From Deltaproteobacteria bacterium (lineage in GTDB: Bacteria > Myxococcota_A > Polyangia > Polyangiales > Polyangiaceae): 64,000 nucleotides of DNA. The DNA lies in assembly GCA_003235365.1 (NCBI GenBank), contig QJWJ01000179.1:1-64000 (forward strand), written 5' to 3'. Each line of letters opens with the position of its first letter. Position 1 is the stretch's first letter. A program made the position numbers and the translations under genes. The notes under the pieces are model-generated. The model was not told the DNA's origin. It searched no databases and saw only the letters and a program-made list of their open reading frames with translations. Shown piece by piece: positions 1-7,403 of this stretch.

Positions 1-278
1 GGTCGCAAGAGGCTCTCAGCCCAGGGCAGCAATGGCTCTGGGCCGAAGCGCGGAAAGTTTAATGTCAGGTTTGGCAGATCTCCCTTGAGATCAACCATCA
101 ATACCGGGATGCGCGAACGCAGTGCCTCTTCGGCGAGCACCAACAGCAGCCCAGATTTTCCCGACCCGGTCATGCCCACCACGACGCCGTGGGTGAGCAG
201 GTGGTGGGCAGGCAATTCGAACCTGCCCCGTGGGTGTCCAGCGAGTGTACGGCTCGCGCCGAGTTCGAGTGGTCTCAT
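1..278 (-). CDS. HerA/DUF87-like ATPase, N-terminal part (cut by window edge)
   Basis: Translating the minus strand from an ATG at 278 gives 92 uninterrupted codons running off the left edge. Residues 35-42 are a Walker A motif (GMTGSGKS), preceded by FELPAHHLLTHGVVV and followed by a second strand containing VDLKGDL. This arrangement, with a substrate-like histidine pair before the P-loop and a V-D-x-K-G-D-L motif after it, is typical of the HerA/DUF87 family of hexameric DNA-translocase-like ATPases (family knowledge). The role is inferred: a DNA- or protein-pumping ATPase. No strong Shine-Dalgarno is visible before the ATG. It lies upstream of no other gene on its strand except the helical protein at 374-1288, 95 bases away, which is read toward it and may be its operon partner. 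Walker B and the rest of the protein lie outside the window. Confidence 0.75.
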   Translation of the reverse strand, partial: MRPLELGASRTLAGHPRGRFELPAHHLLTHGVVVGMTGSGKSGLLLVLAEEALRSRIPVLMVDLKGDLPNLTLNFPRFGPEPLLPWAESLLR

Positions 279-324
279 CGTCGTCGCTTCTCAGGGGAAC
301 GCACCTGCTGCGCAGTCTGACTGG

Positions 325-356
325 GTTCAGTGGGCGCTGGGTTCAGTGGGCGCTGG
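325..356. repeat. Perfect 16-bp tandem duplication
   Basis: GTTCAGTGGGCGCTGG occurs twice head to tail at 325-340 and 341-356, in the short gap between the end of the helical protein and the start of the HerA-like ATPase. It could be a slippage duplication or a paired protein-binding site ahead of the ATPase gene. Only the duplication itself is seen. Confidence 0.7.
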
Positions 357-373
357 GTGTTGGTGACGCTGCG

Positions 374-1288
374 TTACGGAGCAAAGGGCGGGGAGTCGGG
401 CAGGCCGACTTCGACCGCCGGAGCGTTGCCCCCGAGTGCAACTTGGTCGCTCGTGAGCGGCTGAGTCTCGTTCGATGGCTCCTCGCTATCGTTTCCGTCT
501 GCGCCCTTGGACGAGCGGCGGCGTTTGCTGAACCCGTTGTGCAGCGATGGCGTGAACGCCGCCGCATCGTTGTCGTACCAGCGCACGTGGCTCGTGGCAC
601 GGCGAAGCACCTCGTAAGTGTTCACGAGCACCCGAAATGCCCGTGACCTCAACGAAGTCCAGTCGAAGGAGGGGTTTTCGGCGACCACACCCACTTCTTT
701 GGCGCCGATGGCTGTCAACAGTTGGGGACCGAGCCTCGCTGCTCTTTCCAACAGCTCGGGCCCAAACGGGACCTTGCCTTCAACGCGGTCCCAGTTGCTC
801 GTGAACAGCACGCTCAGCGCCACGAGATCTTTGGCGGTATCCAGGTTGCCGAGGCCCTCGCGAATGGATTTCACGGTGACGTCCGACAGGATGCCAAAAC
901 TTGCTAGCCCTTCAGCGACCAAGAGCAGTTTCCCACGGATCGGTCGCGCCTCTTCGAGCAACGCTTGCGTCTCCCCGTCGGAAACCTTGGGCTCGACTTG
1001 CAGGTTTGCGTACACCGCGGCAAGGGCCACGTTGGGCAACGCGTCCAAAGCGCGGAGCACTTCCGCGCCGTCGGCCAGCTTCTCGAAGTCCGGACGCAAG
1101 CGCTCCAGATTCGAGACGGTGCCCAGCGCGATGGACGCCGCCTGCGTCACGTCCGTCGTGATGCGGCCGATTTGAGTCTCCGGTAGATCGACGATGTCGC
1201 GTTCGACTGATTTATATGCTTCGGCTGCGCTTTCTAGCCTTTCGATGCGCGCGGGTGAGATGGGAGCAGTTTGCTGATTATTAACCAT
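374..1288 (-). CDS. Conserved-looking helical protein of unknown function
   Basis: Product of 304 residues with no recognised family. The start at 1288 is chosen over an upstream GTG at 1384 because an ideal AGGAGGT ribosome binding site sits about 6 bases before this ATG, one of the strongest in the window. The protein is rich in Ala, Leu, Glu and Val and is predicted mostly helical, with no signal peptide or transmembrane segment, so it is probably cytoplasmic. The last ~70 residues are basic then acidic and Pro-rich, with a KRRRSSK stretch, and look disordered. It is followed on the same strand, 95 bases downstream, by the HerA-like ATPase, so the two may be co-transcribed and work together (inference). 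A long gene-poor region lies upstream. Confidence 0.75.
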   Translation of the reverse strand: MVNNQQTAPISPARIERLESAAEAYKSVERDIVDLPETQIGRITTDVTQAASIALGTVSNLERLRPDFEKLADGAEVLRALDALPNVALAAVYANLQVEPKVSDGETQALLEEARPIRGKLLLVAEGLASFGILSDVTVKSIREGLGNLDTAKDLVALSVLFTSNWDRVEGKVPFGPELLERAARLGPQLLTAIGAKEVGVVAENPSFDWTSLRSRAFRVLVNTYEVLRRATSHVRWYDNDAAAFTPSLHNGFSKRRRSSKGADGNDSEEPSNETQPLTSDQVALGGNAPAVEVGLPDSPPFAP

Positions 1289-1980
1289 TGGTATACCTCC
1301 TCGTGGCGAGTGTGTAGCAGTGTGTTTTTGAATGCGCCATCCGAAATTTGCCGAGAGTGAGTCGTTGGGCTGTTGCACACTCAAAACGTAGGAGTGGTTG
1401 CGGGTGTTAGGTTGCGGGTGCTCGAGATGAACGCTTTCTGCAGTCTAGATTGAGGTCAGTTCAACACGACGCGTCGCGGGTGGTGGCCGCGTTAGGCTGC
1501 GGAGCGCATCGTCGAGGTACTGCGTGCGCGGGGTGACTTGCTGCGTCGAGGATCAACGCGGCGCCGTGATCTCCGTTTCTGCTCACTCGCGCGAACCGTG
1601 GCCTCACGGTTTCGTCGCGCTGCGACATTGCCTCTGCTTGCGCGCGGCACTGAGCACTTCGGGTGCATCCTCCTGCAAACCAAGATCGCAGTGCGCTGCG
1701 TCGTGGGAAGTGATCGGAGGTCGGCTGGCGTCATGTTGAGCGCGTGCTCCCCGCGCCACAGGGCGTCTCGAAGTGCATTCGGCGTCGAGAACGTCTCTCG
1801 TTGGGACTCGGTGACCTTTGGACCGTGGCACGCACGGCGCGTCACCGATTCTCCGCGAGTGAGGATCCACCGCGTCGGAGCGCGTCACGGCCTCGACGCG
1901 TTACAGCTTGTCCCGCTGGGCGTTCACGAACCCGTCGCGCCGGTGCCTTGCGTCCCGAATCGCCCGACGCCGAACGGTCA

Positions 1981-2160
1981 GAACCGTTGCGCAATGCGTC
2001 GAGCCGTTCGTCAGCGAACGGTGCAACCGTTGCCTTGTATACGTTTTGTTTGAGGTCGAACGGTGCAGGCCTTGGCTTCCATACGTTTTGTTTGGAGCTG
2101 AACGGTACAAGCGTTGCCCTGCAAACGTTCTGTTCGTGAGCGAACGGTACCACCGTTGCC
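1981..2160. repeat. 42-bp degenerate tandem repeats, main block
   Basis: Three consecutive units start at 2041, 2083 and 2125, each opening with ACGTTTTGTTTG or a close variant (ACGTTCTGTTCG in the third), followed by a GAACGGT core about 18 bases in and a CGTTGCC-like end. Weaker matches to the GAACGGT/CCGTTGCC part extend left to about 1981. The period is exactly 42 bp between the clear units. There are no unique spacers, so this is not a CRISPR array. A 42-bp period equals 14 codons; on the minus strand one frame reads a repeating pattern containing NVW or NVY and APF, but no believable gene start is present. It is probably an interspersed or selfish intergenic repeat or a protein-binding array (inference). 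Confidence 0.75.
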
Positions 2161-2269
2161 GCGCCGCCCCGCGAAGCCGTCAGGGAAGGGGGCCAGGGTT
2201 GGGATCGAGCCGAAATCGTGTGCGGGGGAACCCTCAGGGTCTTCGGATCGGGTCCAATTCGCTCGCGGG

Positions 2270-2330
2270 GCAACGGTGTGAGCGTTGGCGACCAAACGTT
2301 TTGTTTGCGGGGAACGGTGTGAGCGTTCCG
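2270..2330. repeat. 42-bp repeat family, second small block
   Basis: After about 110 unrelated bases the same sequence family resumes: a CAACGGTGTGAGCGTTGG element, then ACGTTTTGTTTG at 2296 and GGAACGGTGTGAGCGTTCC. The copies are closer to each other than to the first block, suggesting local homogenisation. It ends about 130 bases before the 3' end of the next gene. Confidence 0.65.
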
Positions 2331-2460
2331 GGAGGGGAGAGGAACGCTGGCGCGAGCTGCTCGTGAGGTGGGCGTTGCGCACCGCGACAAGGCGATTGGG
2401 CTTTTGGGCGTCGGTGAAACACACTGAGTAGTGACGAGCCCGGCGCGCTGTGCTTTGGGC

Positions 2461-2871
2461 TCAATGCAGTCGCGGGTCCACCTCGGGTTTGGTCTGCACG
2501 GCCTCCATCATGCCGTCGGCCCATTCGGTCTGTTGCCAGTTGTGGACGATCATCTCGTCGTGTTTGCAGAGGGCACAGAAGGCGACGATCGCGTCGTCGG
2601 ATGTCTTGCTCACCCAGAGCAGACTGAGGCACTGTTTGCCCGCAGGGCGCCTGGCGCACTGAAGCAGTGTTTCGCGGGCCTCGCCTGGCTCGAGCGTCCC
2701 ACCGTACTCGATGACCTGCGCAACGCGCAGCGCTTTGCGGAACAGCCGCGGGTTGTCGTACGGCAGTGAGCCGTCCTCGTTCAGCCAGTGCCAGGGATCG
2801 ACGACGAGCATGTCGGGGGCGTAGCACGGGGGCGTGCGGTGAGGCAGCGACGTCATGCCGCGATTGGGCAC
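2461..2871 (-). CDS. Small conserved-type protein with CxxC motif, unknown function
   Basis: Up to 136 residues; the most natural start is an internal ATG at 2811, giving 116 residues beginning MLVVDPWHWLNEDG, because the residues before it look random. The protein has a compact, well-conserved look: a WHWL motif, a Tyr-Gly-Gly turn, paired Cys (QCARRP and KQC), a FCALCKHDE CxxC motif and a conserved-looking EWADG near the C-terminus. I recall many uncharacterised proteins of this pattern in Myxococcota, but cannot name a domain. The four cysteines could bind zinc. No transmembrane segment or signal peptide. It stands alone between the repeat region and a divergent gene. Confidence 0.65.
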   Translation of the reverse strand: MPNRGMTSLPHRTPPCYAPDMLVVDPWHWLNEDGSLPYDNPRLFRKALRVAQVIEYGGTLEPGEARETLLQCARRPAGKQCLSLLWVSKTSDDAIVAFCALCKHDEMIVHNWQQTEWADGMMEAVQTKPEVDPRLH

Positions 2872-3284
2872 TCAGGCAACCTGCGCATGCTCCGACCGTC
2901 GGGCCACACCAGACGTAAGCGAACACCAGAGCAACTGTCGACCGTGCGACTGTTGGGATACGCCGGGTTGATTGTCATCGCCGCGCCCGCTGTTGGGGCT
3001 GGTACCGGCGTGCTCGGTGAGCCCTGGTTCTCATCATCGACACTGTCACGCGGGTGCCTCAGGCACAGGCTTGGCACGGAGGCCTCTGCCTCCTAGTCGT
3101 CTAAAACCGCTGCCTGCGCCACCTCCTGTCACCGATGACCGTGCGTGACCGACCAGATGCTATCCGCCGCGGGGTGGTCGATTGCGCCCTCGCTCTGCTA
3201 TGAGGGGGTATGCGTATGGGACTGCGTCGTGCCCGTGGGAGTTGGTGCAACACTTCGGGGAGCAAGCAGCAGCGAGTTGTTCGC
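2872..3284. promoter_or_regulatory. Divergent intergenic region
   Basis: About 410 bases separate the 5' ends of two divergent genes, so both promoters should lie here. I see no reading frame I would defend, no strong palindrome and no clear -35/-10 pair. Confidence 0.4.
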
Positions 3285-6011
3285 ATGCCGTCCCTTCGTT
3301 CCGCCTTGGGCGTCCTGTTCGCTGCATGCAGTCTGCTCAGCGGTTGCCTGTCGACCTCGACGACGGACGAGTGCAAGTTGGGAACGGAAACCTGCGGCTG
3401 CCTTCCGGATGATACGTGCGAGCGAGGGCTGAGTTGTCGTTCCGAACACTGCGTCGACCTTCCGACAGGGGACGCCGGAGAACGCGCGCTGGATGGTGTG
3501 GACACCGCGGGAGGGCCCGAGGCGAACGACGACGATGCGGGCGGTCGTGAACCTTCTGCGTTCGACGATTCGAGTGGCGCTGACGGTGGCCCCAACCAAC
3601 CCTCACCAGCTTCGAAGCCGCTTGCCGATGATGCGGGTCCTGATAACCCAGTCCCCAACGACGTGCCGCCAGGGCCTGGAGTTCCGAGTGGCACCCCCGG
3701 CGTTTGTACGGTTGGCGATGCGCAATGCGTGAGCGCTCAGGAGATTCAGCGCTGCGGTACTGGCGAGCGTTGGACGCCCGTCGAGCCGTGCGCGTTCGTT
3801 TGCGCTGACGGGGCTTGCTCCGGTGAGTGTGAGCCCGGGGACCGCAAGTGCGATGGGCTGGTGCGGATGTGGTGTGACGATGCGGGGGCGTGGCAAACGC
3901 TCACAGCATGCAGCGGGGCTTGTGAACTCGGAGTGTGTACTGGGCTGTGCGAGCCGGGCGAAGGTCAGTGCGCGACGCCCACTCAGTTCCAATGGTGCGA
4001 AACGGGCGGAGTTTGGGGGCCGGCTGCCCCTTGTGAGTTTTCCTGTGTCGATGGGGCGTGTGGTGGGGAGTGCAGGCCAGGAACCAAGGAGTGCCTGACC
4101 AGCGGACGCGCGCGCGAGTGCAGTCAGGGGGGCACCTGGCTGGAGTCCGACTGTCCCTACGCGTGCATCGACGGAAGCTGTGGCGGAAGTTGCACGCCCG
4201 GCCAGACGCGGTGCAACGGCATCACTCGAGAACAACAGTGCGCCGAAGCAGGGACCTGGCAGGACTCGGCCGAGTGTGCCTTTGTTTGCCTCGATGTGGC
4301 GTGTGGTGGCGAGTGTGTTCCGGGTGAACGTCGCTGTTTGGATCTCCAGCCCCAGTTGTGCAACTCGCTAGCCACGTGGGTCGACGACGGTTCGGCGTGC
4401 GAGCTCGTGTGTGCCGCCGGTGTCTGTAGCGGTTCCTGTACACCGGGTGCGACGCAGTGCAGTTCGAATACCACGCTGCAGACCTGCACCGCTGCAGCCG
4501 AGTGGGACACAGGAACGGAATGCCCGTTTACGTGCGCTTCTGGCGCGTGTGGTGGAGTCTGTAAACCCGGAGACGTGAGATGTTCGACGAGTCCGGGGCG
4601 CGAGCAATGCGGAGCAACTGGAGCTTGGGAAGCGCTCGCTGACTGCGACATTTCCTGCGTTGGTGCCGGCAGTTGCGGCGAGTGTGTGCCTGGGGACATG
4701 ACGTGCGTGGACGCCGTGCTGCGTTCGTGTGGCGGCGACGGGGCGTGGGCTGACCAAATTACCTGCAGTGGAACCACCTCCGAGTGCAGCGCCGGACAGT
4801 GTCGGGCTCCTGCCACGTGGATCGACATCAGCGCAGGGACGGGACACGTTTGCGCGCTCCGCGACGACGGCACCGCCTGGTGTTGGGGGCATGGCGAGTT
4901 TGGTGGTTTGGGCTACGGCGGTTGGACCAAGGTTCAGAGCACCCCGATTCAAGTGCGCGCCGCCTTGGGCGCCAGCGAGACCCACTGGGATGATTGGACC
5001 CAAATGAGCGCCGGTAGGAACCACACCTGCGGCATCCGCGAGGACAACAGTGCGTGGTGCTGGGGTTCCAACTTGTACAACGAATTGGGCTTTGGTGGCG
5101 AGCCCAACGATCGAAGCTTGCCCCACCAGGTCGTCGCTGCAGGTGAATCCGAGGGCGGTGCGGTTTGGACGGATTGGACTCGGGTGTTTGCAGGCGGTGG
5201 CGTGAGCTGCGGGATCCGCAGCGACAAGAGCCTGTGGTGTTGGGGCGGAGGCTCTGCCCAAGACCTCTCCAGCCCCCGACAAATCTTGGCAGCGGGTGAA
5301 ACGACGGGTGGGGCAGCTTGGTTCGACTGGACCAGCGTCGCGCTCGGGGTCAGCTACATTTGTGGGTTGCGGGAAAACGGCACGGTGTGGTGTTGGGGGA
5401 CGAACAGCGTTGGTCAGCTGGGCAACGGCTCTACGGATAATTCTTCCACCCCGTCTCAGGTGCTGGCCAATGGTGAGCTTCCGGGTGGCGTGGCTTGGAA
5501 CGACTGGACGGCGATCGCAGGCGGCCGTTACCACGCCTGCGGGCTACGCAGTAACGGCACTGCTTGGTGTTGGGGAACCGGATTTTCCGGTTTGGGTGAC
5601 GGCACCACGGGGGTGCTCGCAACCACACCGCGACAGGTGCTCGCCGCAGGCGAACCCCAGGGCGGCGCGACGTGGAACGACTGGATTGACGTCTCTGGTT
5701 CGCTTGGCGAAAGCACCTGCGGGATGCGCTCCGATGGAACCGTGTGGTGTTGGGGACTGGCCAGCAGTGGCCTGCTGGGCAACGGCACGTCATCACCCAA
5801 TCAGACTACGCCTTCACAAGTCCTCGCGACGCAACAGCCACCGGGCGGAACAGCGTGGAGTGACTGGAGCGTGCTCTCCAAGGGGAACAGCGTTGCGTGC
5901 GCCCTGAGAACCGACGGCTCGTTGTGGTGCTGGGGCCAGAACCTCAGCGGTCAAACGGGCTGCGGCGACACCCTACGCAAGACGACGCCGGTCCGCGTCG
6001 TGAGCCCTTGA
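3285..6011 (+). CDS. Surface lipoprotein with nine Cys-rich repeats and an RCC1 propeller
   Basis: Product of 908 residues. The ATG at 3285 is chosen because it directly precedes a lipoprotein signal peptide with lipobox LLSGC (Cys21); an earlier in-frame start at 3210 would bury it. After a short Cys cluster and an Asp/Gly/Pro linker, residues about 141-505 hold nine repeats of roughly 40 residues, each opening with C-x-P-G-x-x-x-C (first copy CTVGDAQC) and a W in the middle. Residues about 510-905 hold seven RCC1-type blades, each with a W..-(S/A)-G, C-x-(L/I/M)-R and WCWG core. Seven blades would close one beta-propeller. The role is unknown; such proteins are common in myxobacteria and probably mediate surface binding or adhesion (inference). 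The next gene follows after 151 bases. Confidence 0.85.
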   Translation: MPSLRSALGVLFAACSLLSGCLSTSTTDECKLGTETCGCLPDDTCERGLSCRSEHCVDLPTGDAGERALDGVDTAGGPEANDDDAGGREPSAFDDSSGADGGPNQPSPASKPLADDAGPDNPVPNDVPPGPGVPSGTPGVCTVGDAQCVSAQEIQRCGTGERWTPVEPCAFVCADGACSGECEPGDRKCDGLVRMWCDDAGAWQTLTACSGACELGVCTGLCEPGEGQCATPTQFQWCETGGVWGPAAPCEFSCVDGACGGECRPGTKECLTSGRARECSQGGTWLESDCPYACIDGSCGGSCTPGQTRCNGITREQQCAEAGTWQDSAECAFVCLDVACGGECVPGERRCLDLQPQLCNSLATWVDDGSACELVCAAGVCSGSCTPGATQCSSNTTLQTCTAAAEWDTGTECPFTCASGACGGVCKPGDVRCSTSPGREQCGATGAWEALADCDISCVGAGSCGECVPGDMTCVDAVLRSCGGDGAWADQITCSGTTSECSAGQCRAPATWIDISAGTGHVCALRDDGTAWCWGHGEFGGLGYGGWTKVQSTPIQVRAALGASETHWDDWTQMSAGRNHTCGIREDNSAWCWGSNLYNELGFGGEPNDRSLPHQVVAAGESEGGAVWTDWTRVFAGGGVSCGIRSDKSLWCWGGGSAQDLSSPRQILAAGETTGGAAWFDWTSVALGVSYICGLRENGTVWCWGTNSVGQLGNGSTDNSSTPSQVLANGELPGGVAWNDWTAIAGGRYHACGLRSNGTAWCWGTGFSGLGDGTTGVLATTPRQVLAAGEPQGGATWNDWIDVSGSLGESTCGMRSDGTVWCWGLASSGLLGNGTSSPNQTTPSQVLATQQPPGGTAWSDWSVLSKGNSVACALRTDGSLWCWGQNLSGQTGCGDTLRKTTPVRVVSP

Positions 6012-6162
6012 CTCAGGCGGCAGTGGCCAAGCGGGTAGCCGGGACAAAAACCGTAGGCGCTCTCGGCCAGCGGTCCTCCCGACGCAGCAAGGCGCCCGCG
6101 AAAATACCGAGAAACTGGGCACGGGCAGCGACCGACTCCGGGCATCTACCTGGAGTAGCGTC

Positions 6163-6630
6163 ATGCCCGACCCCATTTCCTGCAACTCACGAGCAAGTGA
6201 TCCGTACCTGAACCAGAGTTCCGAGAGCGCTTCGATCTGCCGAGAAGCGGCGACCTGCGCTACTGCGTCGTCGACCCCGACTAGCACTGCATCGGCTCCG
6301 TCGCTCACGGGCGCGGACGAAGCGGTGACTCCCGGCGGCAATGCGTTGCTGGCGCAGCACTCCGGCGCTGAGAGCCCTGCAGCGCGCGCCGCGCGGTTCG
6401 CAAAAGCGGAGCGGGTCACCAAATGTCAAGAAGCCAAAGCCGACACGGCCGAGCGATGTTCGATGGCGGTTGCCGCGACACTCGGGGCCGTCGCTGGGGT
6501 CGAGACTCTGGTCGGCGAATTCGCCCTCGCGTTTGCCGCTGGCGTCGCCATCAATTCGTGCTTCAGGGGCGTGGAACGAGAACGGATTGCGTGCGAGCGG
6601 CCAACACCGACCGTGGAAGGATCGCCATGA
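6163..6630 (+). CDS. Small protein with Gly/Ala-rich hydrophobic segment, unknown
   Basis: 155 residues, ATG at 6163 preceded by a TGGAG ribosome binding site about 8 bases away. The first 80 residues are Ser/Thr/Ala-rich and probably disordered. Residues about 98-133 form a Gly/Ala/Val-rich hydrophobic stretch flanked by cysteines, which could be one or two membrane helices. The main support for its reality is the ATGA overlap with the next gene: the TGA at 6628-6630 shares bases with the ATG at 6627, a translational-coupling arrangement. No family recognised; the pair may form a small membrane complex. Confidence 0.6.
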   Translation: MPDPISCNSRASDPYLNQSSESASICREAATCATASSTPTSTASAPSLTGADEAVTPGGNALLAQHSGAESPAARAARFAKAERVTKCQEAKADTAERCSMAVAATLGAVAGVETLVGEFALAFAAGVAINSCFRGVERERIACERPTPTVEGSP

Positions 6631-7403
6631 GCCGAGTCTGGATCGCGCATGCGCTGGCTCGTCCCGTTTGGGCCCACCTGTTGCTGCTCGGAACCTGGGT
6701 GCTGCTCCTCCGGGCGTCCAGCGCGCGGAACATGGCCCTCGCTGCCGTGGCAGGATACGCCTGCTGCATCGTCTGGGAAAATGCGCTTCGGCGTCACCGC
6801 GTTATTCGCGTCGAGGCAACAGGCGCACATCCACAGCTCGTCTCCGCGTACGGCAGCTTGCTGACCGCGATTGCCTTGGGTCACCAGCGTTGGTTGGTTT
6901 CGAGCCCAGTCGCTCCGCTTCGGAGTTGCATCCAAGAGCACACACACTCGCCGGTGCAAACGGGCGAGGCCGCGCCAGGCACCTTGGACCCTCACCTCTC
7001 CCTACTGATCCCGTCCCCGACGCGGGCCCTGGGGATCTGGCAGCTGTTGAACTTCGGTCTGCTGCTGCTCATGGCACTGTTCGGCGAGGCGAGCGTCAGC
7101 GCAGTCGTCGATTCACGACCATGGTTTGTGATTTGCGTGTGGGGCCTGGTGAGCCTTGGAGCCCTGAGCCTATTGGCCCCGCACTACATCGAGCTGCGCG
7201 GCCATCAGATCCGTCGTTGGCGGTTCGGGCTGCCAGGGGCGTGGGCGGTACTCGTCGCCATCGACAACGCCCACGGCGCGACTGTTCGATTGCAGACGAC
7301 CCACGCCGCGTGGCGTTTGCGCCGCTCAGCGCTGTTCGGCCGAGACGCGTGGCGCACTCAGTGGCAAGACGCGGCGAGCGCTTCTGCGTTCACGCAGAAG
7401 TAA
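6627..7403 (+). CDS. Multi-pass membrane protein of unknown function
   Basis: 258 residues from the ATG at 6627, which has a GGAAGG ribosome binding site 6 bases upstream and overlaps the stop of the preceding gene. At least four hydrophobic helices are visible: residues about 10-28, 33-50, 132-155 and 165-185. The C-terminal ~65 residues are soluble, rich in Trp and Arg, and could be a PH-like or cytoplasmic domain. No family recognised. Its last 14 bases overlap the 3' end of the convergent glycosyltransferase gene. Confidence 0.65.
   Translation: MSRVWIAHALARPVWAHLLLLGTWVLLLRASSARNMALAAVAGYACCIVWENALRRHRVIRVEATGAHPQLVSAYGSLLTAIALGHQRWLVSSPVAPLRSCIQEHTHSPVQTGEAAPGTLDPHLSLLIPSPTRALGIWQLLNFGLLLLMALFGEASVSAVVDSRPWFVICVWGLVSLGALSLLAPHYIELRGHQIRRWRFGLPGAWAVLVAIDNAHGATVRLQTTHAAWRLRRSALFGRDAWRTQWQDAASASAFTQK

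Larger units (their letters stand above)
1289..2460. other. Gene-poor region of about 1.2 kb
   Basis: Several overlapping reading frames of 60-180 codons exist on both strands, but none has a convincing start, ribosome binding site or recognisable protein. The right half holds the 42-bp repeat family described separately. The left end should contain the promoter of the strongly translated gene ending at 374. I see no transposase remnant or RNA gene. Confidence 0.6.

Noticed and set aside
205-225. T-loop-like GGCAATTCGAACCTGCC, possible tRNA
   Set aside because: It lies inside the HerA-like coding sequence, and no matching acceptor or anticodon stem is found.
2041-2330. Possible CRISPR array
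   Set aside because: Units are directly adjacent, degenerate, and have no unique spacers; no cas gene is present.
1842-2390. 182-codon minus-strand frame through the 42-bp repeats with NVW/NVY-APF pattern
   Set aside because: The repeating peptide follows from a 42-bp (14-codon) DNA period; there is no ribosome binding site and flanks read as random.
4368-5534. 388-codon minus-strand frame
   Set aside because: Antisense to the RCC1 region; repeats in it merely mirror the blade repeats of the real gene.
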